Part shown: piece by piece, positions 24,601 to 35,691 of the stretch
How the letters are laid out: every line of letters starts with the position of its first letter
How positions within the stretch are numbered: the stretch's first letter is position 1
The notes under the pieces: model-generated
The model's input: only the letters and a program-made list of their open reading frames with translations
Told to the model about the DNA's origin: nothing
Databases searched by the model: none
Assembly (NCBI GenBank): GCA_004794785.1
Contig: SJOL01007286.1
Coordinates: forward strand, 696,572-760,571
Direction: 5' to 3'
DNA length: 64,000 bases
Source of the DNA: Opisthorchis felineus
Taxonomy: Eukaryota; Platyhelminthes; Trematoda; Opisthorchiida; Opisthorchiidae
Made by a program: the position numbers and the translations under genes

Positions 24601-25689
24601 CTTCCTCAGGGATGATTATGTCATTACCGCTCCATTTTATCCACAAGGCTAGCGGCAAACCATATAGATAGGACGAATTTTATATGTTTAATTCATACTT
24701 AGTTGACGAACAACCAAGAGAAAGGAACAGCTTAACAGTAGAGGACCGATCAGTGTTCGGAAAAATTCGAGGTCACGAAATCACCATATCGAACGTCATC
24801 CTCGGTCAGTAAATGCAATCTCATTCAATAGTTTATGACAGAGGTTTTTGGACGACGGACGGTTTGACCCTCAACCACAATAGAGGTATTTGCGCCCGTG
24901 AGGTGCACCGTTTGGCCCCGACCTCTCATTGGAAAACTAATCTCATTCTGTGGCTGTGTGAGCAATAATAAGGCTATGTTGAAACTTTCGTGCTGTTGCG
25001 AGGTAATGAAGGAGAAAGAACTCATTTCTTGGCAGTTCCTCGTATCGCTGATTCGTCTTACGACACAAAAAATTGGGTTTTTGACTGGAGCTGTAAGCAA
25101 CTTGGTACAATCCCAAAAATCCATGCAGATTGGTGTTTGGAATTGACAGTCAGATTGGCAAGTGGGTAGAAAACGGCATGAATATGAACCAAACATACGA
25201 GCCAAACGTTAAGACGGGGTTTAGATATAGCCGTGTCTGGATGTATTATGAAGGCTTCCCAACCGAGTTAGGTTATTCACAATGTGATCACAGCTGATCA
25301 GATTAGGTTTTTCATAACTAATCTAATATTTTAATGAAAAAGCTCATGTTTATAAGGAACTATGAACTTCACACCAACCAGGTCAAGTTACCACCCAAGA
25401 AAGGCCGATTGCGAGTAAGTGGTCACAATGTAAAACATGTAAAAACACCGTTTGGACGGTGTAATATCCAAAAAGCCGCTTACTGGCGTCGGACGTACCA
25501 GCATAACATTGAAGCCAAACGGAAAATAGGTGCTTTAAGGAAGTACCGCTCTGTCCCCTTAGATTATTTTGTCCATGTCAATTGCAAAAGTGTCTGAGCA
25601 ATGTGTCAAAATACAGGTTGCTCTGGTACTTTAATTGGCTCTCGATTACCTGATCAATAGCGAAAATGTCTAGGATATTCAATTCCATG

Positions 25690-25960
25690 GAAGGTTTGAG
25701 TGGGTTAATCACCATCATCATCAAAGACAGCAACATCAGTGTTGACACTGATGCTTCACAGCCGTACAAAATGGCACCACGCGACGGCCGATGTGGCATC
25801 AGAGTATTGTTAGCTGTAAATGTGATGGTTGTACGAGGGCTAGGATACTGTCAGGACGCCCATACCTAGAAAGAAGGACGATTATGGTCCTCAACCAAAG
25901 CCTTTTGCTCAAAAGCCTAACCGCAAGGCAGCGGTGTTGGGCTGGAAATGCAAGTACATT
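25690..25960 (-). mobile_element. tRNA-derived SINE, copy 2, with (ATG)n-like tail
   Basis: On the minus strand an A-box-like CTTGCGGTTAGGC (about 25917-25929) is followed by TTCTAGGTATGGGC and CCTGACAGTATCCTAGCCC. These align with TCTAGAATTGGGC and CCTGGGGTTATCTCAGCCC of the copy at 35456. Further on, at about 25705-25720, the minus strand reads GATGATGATGG, a simple-repeat tail. The B box is not well preserved. Overlapping open frames at 25791-26102 and 25934-26176 are probably non-coding. Confidence 0.55.
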
Positions 25961-28900
25961 ACCACTTTTACGGAACACGTCGCCACACATGTTCCAACCC
26001 CCAACCTGGAGGGCCAGAAGACTGTGTTCGTCAGACCTCTACCCATTGACCAACCTGGCATGGGAGACTCTGCCAGTGTCGTGGGACACCCCCCCAGTAT
26101 AGCTCAATGGGTCGCTGAGGTGCGCAAACCGCCACACCACGGTAAGGTCCAGTCTCTTCGTGACGGAGTGGGCTAAACCGACTCACTAATATGAACTCCA
26201 TAGTTAGAACAGGTCGTTCATGACTGTTCCGCTACTAATAAAACAACGGGAATTTCTCACAACCTTAGTGGTTATCTGCAAGCTTTAGAAATCGGGATTC
26301 TGATAGTATTCATTACTTACCGACGGTTCATAAAACTAATGCTTGAACCTCATTTTCCATCCGCTTTTGTGAATGAAGCGGTTACATTGGCTGACAAGAA
26401 GACGGAACATTTTTTCCCACACTGGTTTGCGAAGATGAGTGAATGAATTCCGGTGGGTAAAGATTGTGCAAGACTGTATGCCCAAAACTTTCTTGGTTGG
26501 ATTGATGAAACTGGGTTTGCTACATTCGGTTAAATATCCGAGAAGAGGAAATGCTGGAAAACAACGGTATTAATGAATGACCGGGTTTGTTTGCTTCATC
26601 CGGCCGTATAAAGTTTTTTGGTTAACCACTCCTCTTAAAAGTAGACCATCACCAAGAAAATTCGGATTAAATCAATGAAGTCAGGTCAACATTTTTCACC
26701 TTCAGAATGTCGGAGTTGATGCTTTCTAGATGGAATCGGTTACATACTGTCCGAATCAAGAGGAATAACTTTCTGCACGGTTACTTCATTTCCTCTTTGT
26801 AATGTTCACAGAACGATTAAAACATCAGGTGGAACTGAATGGCGACATCGGAGGCCAATTCATCCACCCGAGAAATCACCGGAATCTTTGCGGACTCAAT
26901 TCAAGAAAGCCAGGAAAGTTTTCACCAACCTGCACGACGTCAGTCTGATTGCCAAGATTAGATCTCCTGGGGACTAATAATATAAAGGCCTGAAATACGC
27001 AAATGACTTTCGGACACACCCACGATAGACCAGCAAATCATACGTATCTTGCATGTCAGAGAGTTATCTACATCATAGGTTGATTTGCTCCAACCGAGTA
27101 AACGGCAAGAAGGCAGTCAGTCAGCAGCTTGACAATGATTAATGATAGCTGTGAACAGTGGACTCAGTCGCATTTGCAACTACAGTCTCCCCAGGGCGAG
27201 ATTCAGGGGCATTCAAAAGAATGGCTAGCGACATTAGCCGGTATCGATCACCCACGTACTTATTACTGATCCAACAGGGAAGCTACCCCTTCAATGTGTA
27301 GCCATCCGTTTCCCACCTTATTAGACCTATATGGCGATGTAACGTCGACAAAGTGACCAGAACACCATCCACAGTGCGCAGCTGTCCTTTTTTGGTATTA
27401 TTCCTAGTGGTACCGGCGTACTCTTTGGTACAGATCATATCTGAACGGCAAAACCAAATGGAATACTACTTCCAACACATGTTGTTTACGAGTGCTCTGG
27501 TCAAACAATCTAACCGAGAGTGTGAAATAATGGATGCATGCTTAAGTGCTTCCGTCTGGTGACAGAAAACCATAGTTTTTTTAGACCAGGGTGAGTGTGG
27601 GGGAAACGGCCATGCAAAATTACGTTCACCAGCGATCCTCTGTGCGGCTTAATACCGGATATTTTTTATGCAAATAAAATTTAGGTAGTGATGAAATGAA
27701 TCATTTACTTTCCTGCCTGGAAGGCAACTGAGAAAATAAGGATTGATGGCTTGCTTTTGTATACGTAGATTCTGTCGCCCGTAAAATTGCCACTACCACT
27801 GCATATATAACAGAAATTGCAGCTTCTCGTACCCAACAAATGTGTAGATCCGTAGGGAATTGACCATTCACTAGGTTACAAAAATAATGTCGTGAAATAT
27901 CCGTGACGGCTGAATAAAGAATTGCGGAGTACCTAGTTTGCTATCCCAGACTTTTCACGCTATGTTCTTTTCATAGAAAAAAACAGTACCCATAAATATT
28001 TGAAGAATATTGAGGACTCGTGTACTTATTCGCATGGTGAAATGACAGGAACGGTGGCTTGATGAAGTCCCTCGCATTTCATAGTATACTGATGGTCTTC
28101 CGCATCATATGCAGCACACAGGCTGCCCAGAATTCCCAAGTTACCGGTGGAGGTTTCTTTTATTTAGGATATAAGTAGTATGGAATTGTCGTTCAAAATC
28201 TGGAGGTAAGAACGTGATGTGGGATGTGTGGTGATATGGGACACTGGGTTTCTCCATTGGTTCTCGCAAATGGACCGGTCTATCCGAATCACCCAGTGCA
28301 GGTCCATGCAGACCGAAATGGGTCGCGGTGGTCCTTTGGCAGCGAAGCGTCATGGTTGTTAGTTAAATGGTTAGTCAGCTAGTTAGTTAGTTAAATTCGA
28401 ACTTCGACTATTGATGGAAGCACCAGATAGTCCACGCTAAAATTCTCCGGCTAAATCATTCAAGTGGGAGTACCGTGATTTTCTCAAGGCAGGATGCAAC
28501 AGTTTGTTGTCCCGTGTACGACTAATGTGATAACATCCTTCCATCAGTTTCCTTAGGTAAAACGCATGTGGACACATTACAAATTCTATAGCTATTGGCC
28601 AATACCAGCTAGACCCTTTGAGAGTACTTTTCGAAAGTTCAGTTATGAAAATTTGGTGTGGAAACTGATATTTATGACAAAATTTTCTCCCTGTAGGGAT
28701 AAGAACATACAAAATTTCCTTAGGTTCATGAGCTGGAACTTTAAAATTTCCTTGAGAGATGGCGTGATTGCATGACGTCACCAAAAGTCTTATTAGGTTA
28801 ATTTTGTTTGAAAAAACTTGAACGCACTAGTGAGGAAAACTGTAAGGCGTGACTTCATGGAAGGCAAGACCGAATAAATCAAGCAAGTTGTGTCACTCTA

Positions 28901-31829
28901 CGATTGCTGCTAATGAAGATGATGAAACTTCTCTGCATATCAAAATTTACGGACAAACAATGCAAAATTCTACCGGCAAATATCAACAAATATCACCAAG
29001 TTGAAGGCGCAAACATGAGACAAACATTTACAGCTTGTTGTCTACGGTTTGGACACAAACGAGCAAACCTTTGATACTTCTAAATCGCCAAAATACCACT
29101 TTTTCTTTGCCTGAAAGACGGTACATTTGACAGGCTCAAGTGCACTTTAAGCACAAGTTCGAATCGCTAAACGAAATGATTCGTTCGAATTTTGTAGGTG
29201 TGATGAATTAGTTGGATCAAATTCTTCGTGGTGTCGATTACGCGTGTGTGGTGACAGTGCAGTCCGAACGTTCTAAACCATCTTCTCCTTGAACTTAGCT
29301 AAGGAAAAGGTTTGTTTAATGTTGAGTGGGTGTCAGCATGCCTGTAGCCAACACAAGCTTGATCAGTCAGCGTCTACGGATGAAGAACTTAATCGCACCA
29401 ATCTTTATCAGGACTATTAGGTCTGAATCAGACAGTGGCGTTATTCAGTGACACTGTTATATAGTATTGTTTAGATCCGATTACAAAGTGTAACGTCTGT
29501 GCCCGGGCTGATTTTATGTAACGAAACAGGACATGGAGTTAGTTGTGCTGTATCACGTGTCATTATGCTTACCGGTTAATGTGGTGGCCGATGCGGAACA
29601 GAGTGTTGAGGCACTATATCCGTCATTAGGGTTGAGGTGACTGGGGATTTGATTCAGATGAGGAAACCTCGGCGCACATGGCCTGCGTGAACCACCCAGG
29701 GGTTTTAGGGATTTGCGTAATGCCCATCTGTTTGTTAGTGAAGTGCAATGGATAGACCTTTCTGCAGCTTTTCAATTGGTGAGGTTCCTTTGCGCAGTCT
29801 GAGCTTGTCTTTCATGTTTCTTTTATGAACATGACCTTGGTGGCGTAGACAATCAGATAAATTGAACAATTAATTGTGTCCGCACAGTTCGGGTAGTTCT
29901 GATATCAGTTTTTAACCTTGTCTTTGTAATCACTTTCTGTATGACACTTGATAGGTGAAACCCGCTGATGTCGTAGCGTCGGAATGAATCGCAATTTTTG
30001 TTCAAAGAAGCCCACTGCTATCTAAATTGGGCATAGCGCCCATGTTTTTTGGATCCGTCCTGATCGCCCGCTGTCCGATGTACTACAAAACACTTCGGGT
30101 ACCACCAAGTTGGAGCACAAAGCTGATGGCTATAACTTACTTCCCAGGAACTTTATGGAAGTATAATTATTCGAATTTGATTAGATTCTGCCTCTAACTA
30201 CTTATGACTACAACCTCGTCACTTTTGTAGTGTGCACAGCTCGATCACTTGTGTAGAATGACCTACCTGGAGGATGGTGTAAAAAAGGTAACCTTCGACA
30301 AAGTAAATGACGCCACTGTTGTCGGTCACAACTCGTACTACAGCATGCAGAATACGGTCAAAACGGAAGCTCTGTGCGGCTCACAGTTTGCCCTCAGTAG
30401 CATTATGGTTACCGAGAAACTCTCTTCCGAACCGATTCGCAGGAAAGCAGTTTTCATTGTGTCTTCCATATTGTTGTTTATTTCATCTCACACGTTTTCA
30501 GCGCTGTTAAATTGCAGTTGTGCATTTTCACATCTCAAAATGCAACGGAAAGTCATTTCAGTGAATGGAGTTGGTCGTCCAGAGGGAAATAAAATAACTA
30601 CAACTTTCCCGGCCTTCTAAACGCAAAAGTTATACCAGTTTTCGCCCGCCCAATTACCTACATTCAGTAATCCAAAACTACATGAATCCGAGACCTGAAA
30701 TAATAGGGGTTTTGGATTCTTTGCTTGTTTTTTCTCAATTCAGAGGATATCATCACAGATGTTCTCCAACCGAATAGAGTTGGGAGCAAATCCTTGTTAG
30801 ACAAGTGACCCAGGTTTACATCGCCAACTAAGGTTACCACAATTGTGGAGGTTCTTTTGTAAGACTGGTTCAGACTTTGGACCTGAAAAGGTCCCATGAA
30901 TATGAACATCGGTGTCGCTGGGCTTAAGTACCTCAGCGAAAGCGGAAGTTTCGGAACTTTTCATCTCTGATCCATAAACTGGCTTTGTTTATTATTCAAG
31001 TAGTTCGCATCTTCAAAATGACTCCATATGGCGCCGAGACTCATTAGGACCCAGAGTGATTTCCACGGGCAATGAACGATGCCAGCCGAATTCGGATAGA
31101 TCCGATCGTATTCATATTAAACTGGGATGCAGGGTTCCAGGATGGGAACAGGCGCACAACTGATACCTAGTTTTTTGCTGGACAACTAGCCCTCTGCCTG
31201 AATTACAGGGTTAATTTTATCTGACGGAACTGGAATTAAAGAAAGAAAGGATCTAAAGGGAACGCAACGTAGCGTGATCGAACAGAAGACGGGAATAAAC
31301 AATCTTATTATTATGTGTGACGCCCGATGCAAATGATAGAAAAATATGCCTAAGAATCTGAAACTGTGCAGTAGAAATCTACATATAAATGTCATCATCT
31401 TGTTAGCGAAAATTTCCTACGAACTCACTTTCTTTGGTGGCTTGTAGTGTGGCCACATAAACAGACAAAACACCAGACTTTCCAGTTCATCAGACGTACT
31501 ACTTTTTGCGGTCCGAGAGATGCTAGATTTGAAAAGCCTGACTTTAAGAGCTAGGTATTCGATTTATGTTACGCACCTTATCAAAATAAATAGTGTAATT
31601 ACAACGATAAGCAACTTAATACGTTTAAATCTGTAGCATGAACAAAGTTGATTACTAAAGTTCACAGCATAAAGTATACTTATCTAGACAGTGACGTTTC
31701 ACTGTAACGTTACACACTCCCAAAGAACATTCGTTTATCTTTTAGTTCCGCAAAACGCGTTGTAATGGGCTTACTGATACAGGCCGTTTGGAATTATGCA
31801 GTTGGATCTGCCAGCCCTACTCACCGTAG
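25961..31829. other. Intergenic, no gene called
   Basis: One short block at about 26378-26520 can be read as transposase-like with a DETGF motif, but it is broken by stops. A TTAG-rich simple repeat lies at 28357-28395. The + frame 30249-30620 (123 codons) contains no domain I recognise and is probably chance. The stretch 29480-29840 has long G-rich blocks but no identifiable element. Confidence 0.4.
28357..28395. repeat. TTAG-rich simple repeat
   Basis: An imperfect run of GTTAGT/TAGT units. Confidence 0.7.
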
Positions 31830-31995
31830 AGTGAGAGCAGAGAATTGCCAATTGTCTATAGATTGTTCCCGCTTGTGCGTGTGTATTTTCACAAACATCC
31901 GCTCCAGATTAAAGCCTACTGTATTTTAGCGCTTCAGAAGATCTGGGGTCGTTATGCTGTTAACGCTCGAAAGTACTTGATCCAGCGGTTCAATG
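31830..31995 (+). other. Isolated exon candidate (HEAT-like helical peptide?)
   Basis: A pyrimidine-rich acceptor (CCTACTCACCGTAG) precedes 31830 and a donor (CAATG|GTAAAT) follows 31995. The one open frame gives about 55 residues of alternating hydrophobic and basic character (LPIVYRLFPLV, then ALQKIWGRYAV). It could form two amphipathic helices, loosely like a HEAT/ARM pair. No flanking exon of the same protein was found, so this may be a pseudo-exon. Confidence 0.22.
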
Positions 31996-34900
31996 GTAAA
32001 TATGAGCCTTTTATGTGGAACACCTGAAAATAGGGAATATGTAGGTTCATCAAACTAAAAAGAACGGTCCTTCTGCAATGGTTGAAACTTCAGAGACAAT
32101 GGAATACGGAGGAATGGCTTGGTTGCAGAAACATCTCTGGCATGAAGATTCCGACCACTGTTAAAAGGAATCAGTGTAGATGGCAATATGCGGTAGAGTT
32201 GGTGGTTTCAGGAATGAAAGGACAAACATGCAGTTTTGTTGAATCCACAAGGTTGGTTTTGAGGTAGCCTAAGGACGCTGCAGGGCGCTTGATCGATAGC
32301 GCAGAGGTAGGTATGTGAAGCAAAAGAGTTTATAAATGGCTTTTTATTATGTGGATTTCTATCGTGCTTAAGCAATGAACTTTAGGATCCGGTGCAACGC
32401 TTAAACATGAGAGGACTACCGAAAGTCATGAAAGATCACGAAACTTTTGGACGCCGATTCACTTGTGCTGATTTGCTTGTTTCTACCAGCATATTCATTC
32501 GCAGTAGGAGAAACCTCGTTCAACACAGAAGCTTTCTCAGTACCGTTGAACAGGTTTAAATTACGCTGACTGACTTTTAAGTTATCTTGAACCAGGAATC
32601 AGTCGGTGACAAATAATATCAGTTGTGGTTGGACGCTTGTACCCTAGGTCGACATCTACAACACATATGTTTGTACCAACCGCTGCATTTTCCGTGAGAC
32701 TTGCATTTTTAAAACGAACAGGAAAATCGATCCGTCTCGTTTGAGCTGGAATGAAAGTTAGGGCAGAGAACATATTTTACTGAAAGAGTATACGAATGTG
32801 TTCCGGAAAACAAATTAGCATTTGATGCAACTGTCCTCGGGGAAATAAAGTCATTTGTTTAACCAAGGCCACGATGGGTGGTGTGTGCAACCACTCTTAA
32901 TGCTGTTTTCAAAGTGTAGCAATGTCATTTTTTATTTCTACGTAGGTCTAACTATACGAAAATCCCCAGATAAAATGAGTCTAATTGGAATTTGACAAGG
33001 TAAATATTTGTAGCTGCAATTTACTAATTGGAATGCGAAAAAAACTTTCAAAATCCTTCGCGCATTAATCTTATTTTCATTACGGTACCCAGACTAATTT
33101 GTAAGTTCAAAAAGCAAGTGCTATTGTGTTTGCAACGATGCCTTTCAACAACGTAGGACAGCTTGGTGAGACCTACGCAGAGTTGTTATCTGTTTACTAT
33201 TCAGATTACAGCTGCCACTTTTAAGCAAGAACATTCTTAGCGAATCTGTGGCTAGAGTGTACAAGTTTCATATACATGTCATTTTCCAGAGAACGCTTTT
33301 ACTGCTTCAAAAATGTTGCTCGGTAATGCACAAACCATTGTGTTTCGTAGGGGAATTTTTTGGAAATCTGTGTCATTAAGTGGTCGTGTTGATAGTTATT
33401 CTTTTCTGGTCTAGATATTTGCCCATTTACTCTCACTTATGCGCTATTTTGTACCAAATGAATTTTCTGACGTTAGCCAAATGCTGTTTTTCAGAGCCTT
33501 GACTATCTCAGCAAATGCATATGAGTGCTTTTCTTGAAATGAAGTTTCTCTTCTTGTGACACTGCCCCGTTAAAGGATTCGACCTAACTTGGGAAGCTAA
33601 TTAGTGAAACATCTGACCATGAATTCAAAGATATTTTGAACCCTAGAGCTTCGGAAAAATAACATTACTGCGTTCATCATGCTCTAAACAGATCGTAATA
33701 TCATCCCAGCCCTATGGCGAATATCTCAGTTCTGTGCGGATCTGATGAAAGTATTTTTCAGCTACCTCTAAAATGCTTTTTACACACTTCAAATGTCTTA
33801 TCATTTGATTAGTTTTGTTTTCTACGTCTTATTTCTGAAAGATATGGAAGTCATTGAAACACCCGATCGTAGATTTTGCTCAAAGTGATAAACTAACAAA
33901 AACTGCAGACGTGTCTCCTTGTGGCGTAAGTCACAAACGGTGCATATTGCGTGAACCTGAGGGTATGTTGAACCGGATAGCAGTTAACCCTCCCACTGAT
34001 CTAGCCCTCGCACCCTTTCAAGGGCAGTTGCTCGTCTTTGATGCACGACTAACATACATCCCGTACACACTATGACTGGTCAGATGAAAGCCGCGTTCAG
34101 CATACCGGATAGTGTTCCAAAGCTTTTCTGGAAGGTCTCGCCAAAGGTCTGGTTGATCTTGAATCCTTCAGGTTCTACCGGTACTGTGTGCTCATAGGTT
34201 TTGAGGTTACTTTGCGTAAGCAATCTCAGATGGAGTAGAAAACAGTTTCCTCTGGAATTAAGCCGGTAGTCTGTCATGCCTTGGAGCCAGAATTCTTAAG
34301 TCTTTGACCTACAGATGCCTTCCATTATTCCAACCATGTCTTGCAATGCCTTCATAATAGTCATGATTTTTTATAATGAGTAAAGAGCAATTGATATTAA
34401 AGAGACAGGTCTACAGTCGTTCACAGTGCCACAAATGTTGCCATTTTGGAAGAGTTTATATGCTCCAGCGCTCCGGTTTTCCAAAAATTTCGCTGTTCGT
34501 AAGAATTCATCGAAACTATATACTAGCGGTTGTTAAAATGGTCACGAACTCTTATAACAAGAGCGGGTGGCTAGGCGAGACCAGCTTGCACAGGCGTTGT
34601 TCCAACTAGAATGAGAAGCACGACATGTCCTGCAGGCAGTTACCTTCATCCTCTATCTCATCCGTGCTGCCGACCTGCATTCCATCGGTGGTGTCATTCT
34701 CTCTGAAGATTTCTGATGGCACCAATTTCGTCGCCTATGAAGACGGAGCTCCTGGACTTGGCGTCTCCTGGCAACTGTCCCTTATCTGTTCTGTGCCGAC
34801 TTATGTAGGCGAACATTTGTTTGCATGCGGCAAAACTACTACTCACAGTTTATTTTCGCTGCGGTCGTGACTGTTTGCGTTAGTTCCACACAGACTTGAA

Positions 34901-35455
34901 CGTATCACAGTCGCTTGGGTTTTCGGTGATTTTATAAGGTGTCCAAGTTTTGGGTCACCGAAATGCTATCCAAAACTTCTGTACTGAGTGCCTTCTCTGT
35001 TCGTGTGTGAAAACTCTCTTCCTTTTAGAAATCACCGATGGTGCGTATCCAACTGCTACTGGGGTGTCTACTGTGAAAGGAATACATCCATACAGTAACA
35101 CAAAACACATAAGAAAAAACAATACACATTTATGTTGGTTATGGCTATTGACCAGAAACTGCTTATAATGACCGTTACCTACACAGTCAATCAGTTACCT
35201 GCCAATACAGTACGTAGGGCTAACCCTGTTTGTGGCTGTTTTAGACCTTCAGATAACTGGAAACTGAAATGACCATACGTTTCCTCAGGCTGAGTCCGAT
35301 TCTCACTGCGATTTTGTGACGTACAAGCTGCTGATAATTCCCAGTGGCAACGCATGGGTCACAAAATACACCCATAGCTGCTGGCGAATTTTACTTATAT
35401 TTGCGGGTGTTAAGTTATTTCAAATTATATTCTGATTTGCATCGAATGCTTCTAT
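31996..35455. other. Intergenic, no gene called apart from the minus-strand cadherin-like candidate
   Basis: AT-rich sequence. Short frames at 33854-34075, 34376-34609 and 34625-34870 on + show no recognisable domain or linked splice structure. Confidence 0.4.
32582..32745 (-). other. Cadherin-repeat-like exon candidate or remnant
   Basis: On the minus strand, after an acceptor-like TTTCATTCCAG, about 53 residues are open. The segment FKNASLTENAAVGTNICVV, then DVDLG and, after a spacer, ICHRLIPGS resembles the start of a cadherin EC repeat (EN-x2-GT, D-x-D-x-G, then a Y-x-L-x-x-G-like strand). Two residues appear lost between the GT and DxD blocks, and no good GT donor follows. No adjoining EC exons or DxNDNxP linker were found nearby. 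It may be a decayed exon or a chance likeness. Confidence 0.25.
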
Positions 35456-35640
35456 GAGCTCCAGAGAGCTCAGTGGTTAGGTGCGAACGTACTAATGGGA
35501 AGATCCTTGGTTCGAACCCAACCTCTGCAACTCGACCGCCCCTGTCTAGAATTGGGCATCCTGGGGTTATCTCAGCCCTTGTAGTTCCTTCGGATACCAT
35601 GGCAGATATGTACCGAAAGGTGGTTACGAAAGAATGATTT
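35456..35640 (+). mobile_element. tRNA-derived SINE, best-preserved copy
   Basis: The 5' end carries an internal RNA polymerase III promoter: A-box-like GCTCAGTGGTTAG (35468-35480) and a perfect B box GGTTCGAACCC (35509-35519), 28 bases apart. A non-tRNA body follows, with GACCGCCCCTGTCTAG, CCTGGGGTTATCTCAGCCC and ACCATGGCAGATATG. The body rules out a plain tRNA gene, as does the lack of a foldable acceptor stem. The same blocks recur on the minus strand near 14.8, 25.8 and 44.0 kb. Confidence 0.75.
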
Positions 35641-35662
35641 ATTGATTTCACTGAACCTTTCT

Positions 35663-35691
35663 ATTTTATAAATAGCCATTTTATAAATAGC
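35663..35691. repeat. 14-bp direct repeat downstream of the SINE
   Basis: ATTTTATAAATAGC occurs at 35663-35676 and 35678-35691, separated by one base. Confidence 0.9.

Larger units (their letters stand above)
21245..25689. other. Intergenic / TTLL4 3' flank
   Basis: The first few hundred bases probably include the TTLL4 3' UTR. ATTAAA occurs at 21514 and again at 21572 within a 58-bp duplication, and the first AATAAA is at 22100. Bases 22370-22620 look somewhat GC-rich and may be an old repeat. Opposed open frames at 24825-25205 (-) and 24898-25146 (+) show no known domain. No gene is called. Confidence 0.5.

Noticed and set aside
24825..25205. 126-codon - frame opposite an 82-codon + frame
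   Set aside because: Neither strand shows a motif, and mutual overlap is typical of open but non-coding stretches.
35456..35530. Functional tRNA gene
   Set aside because: A and B boxes are present, but no acceptor stem or anticodon loop folds, and the same body sequence recurs elsewhere, which fits a SINE.
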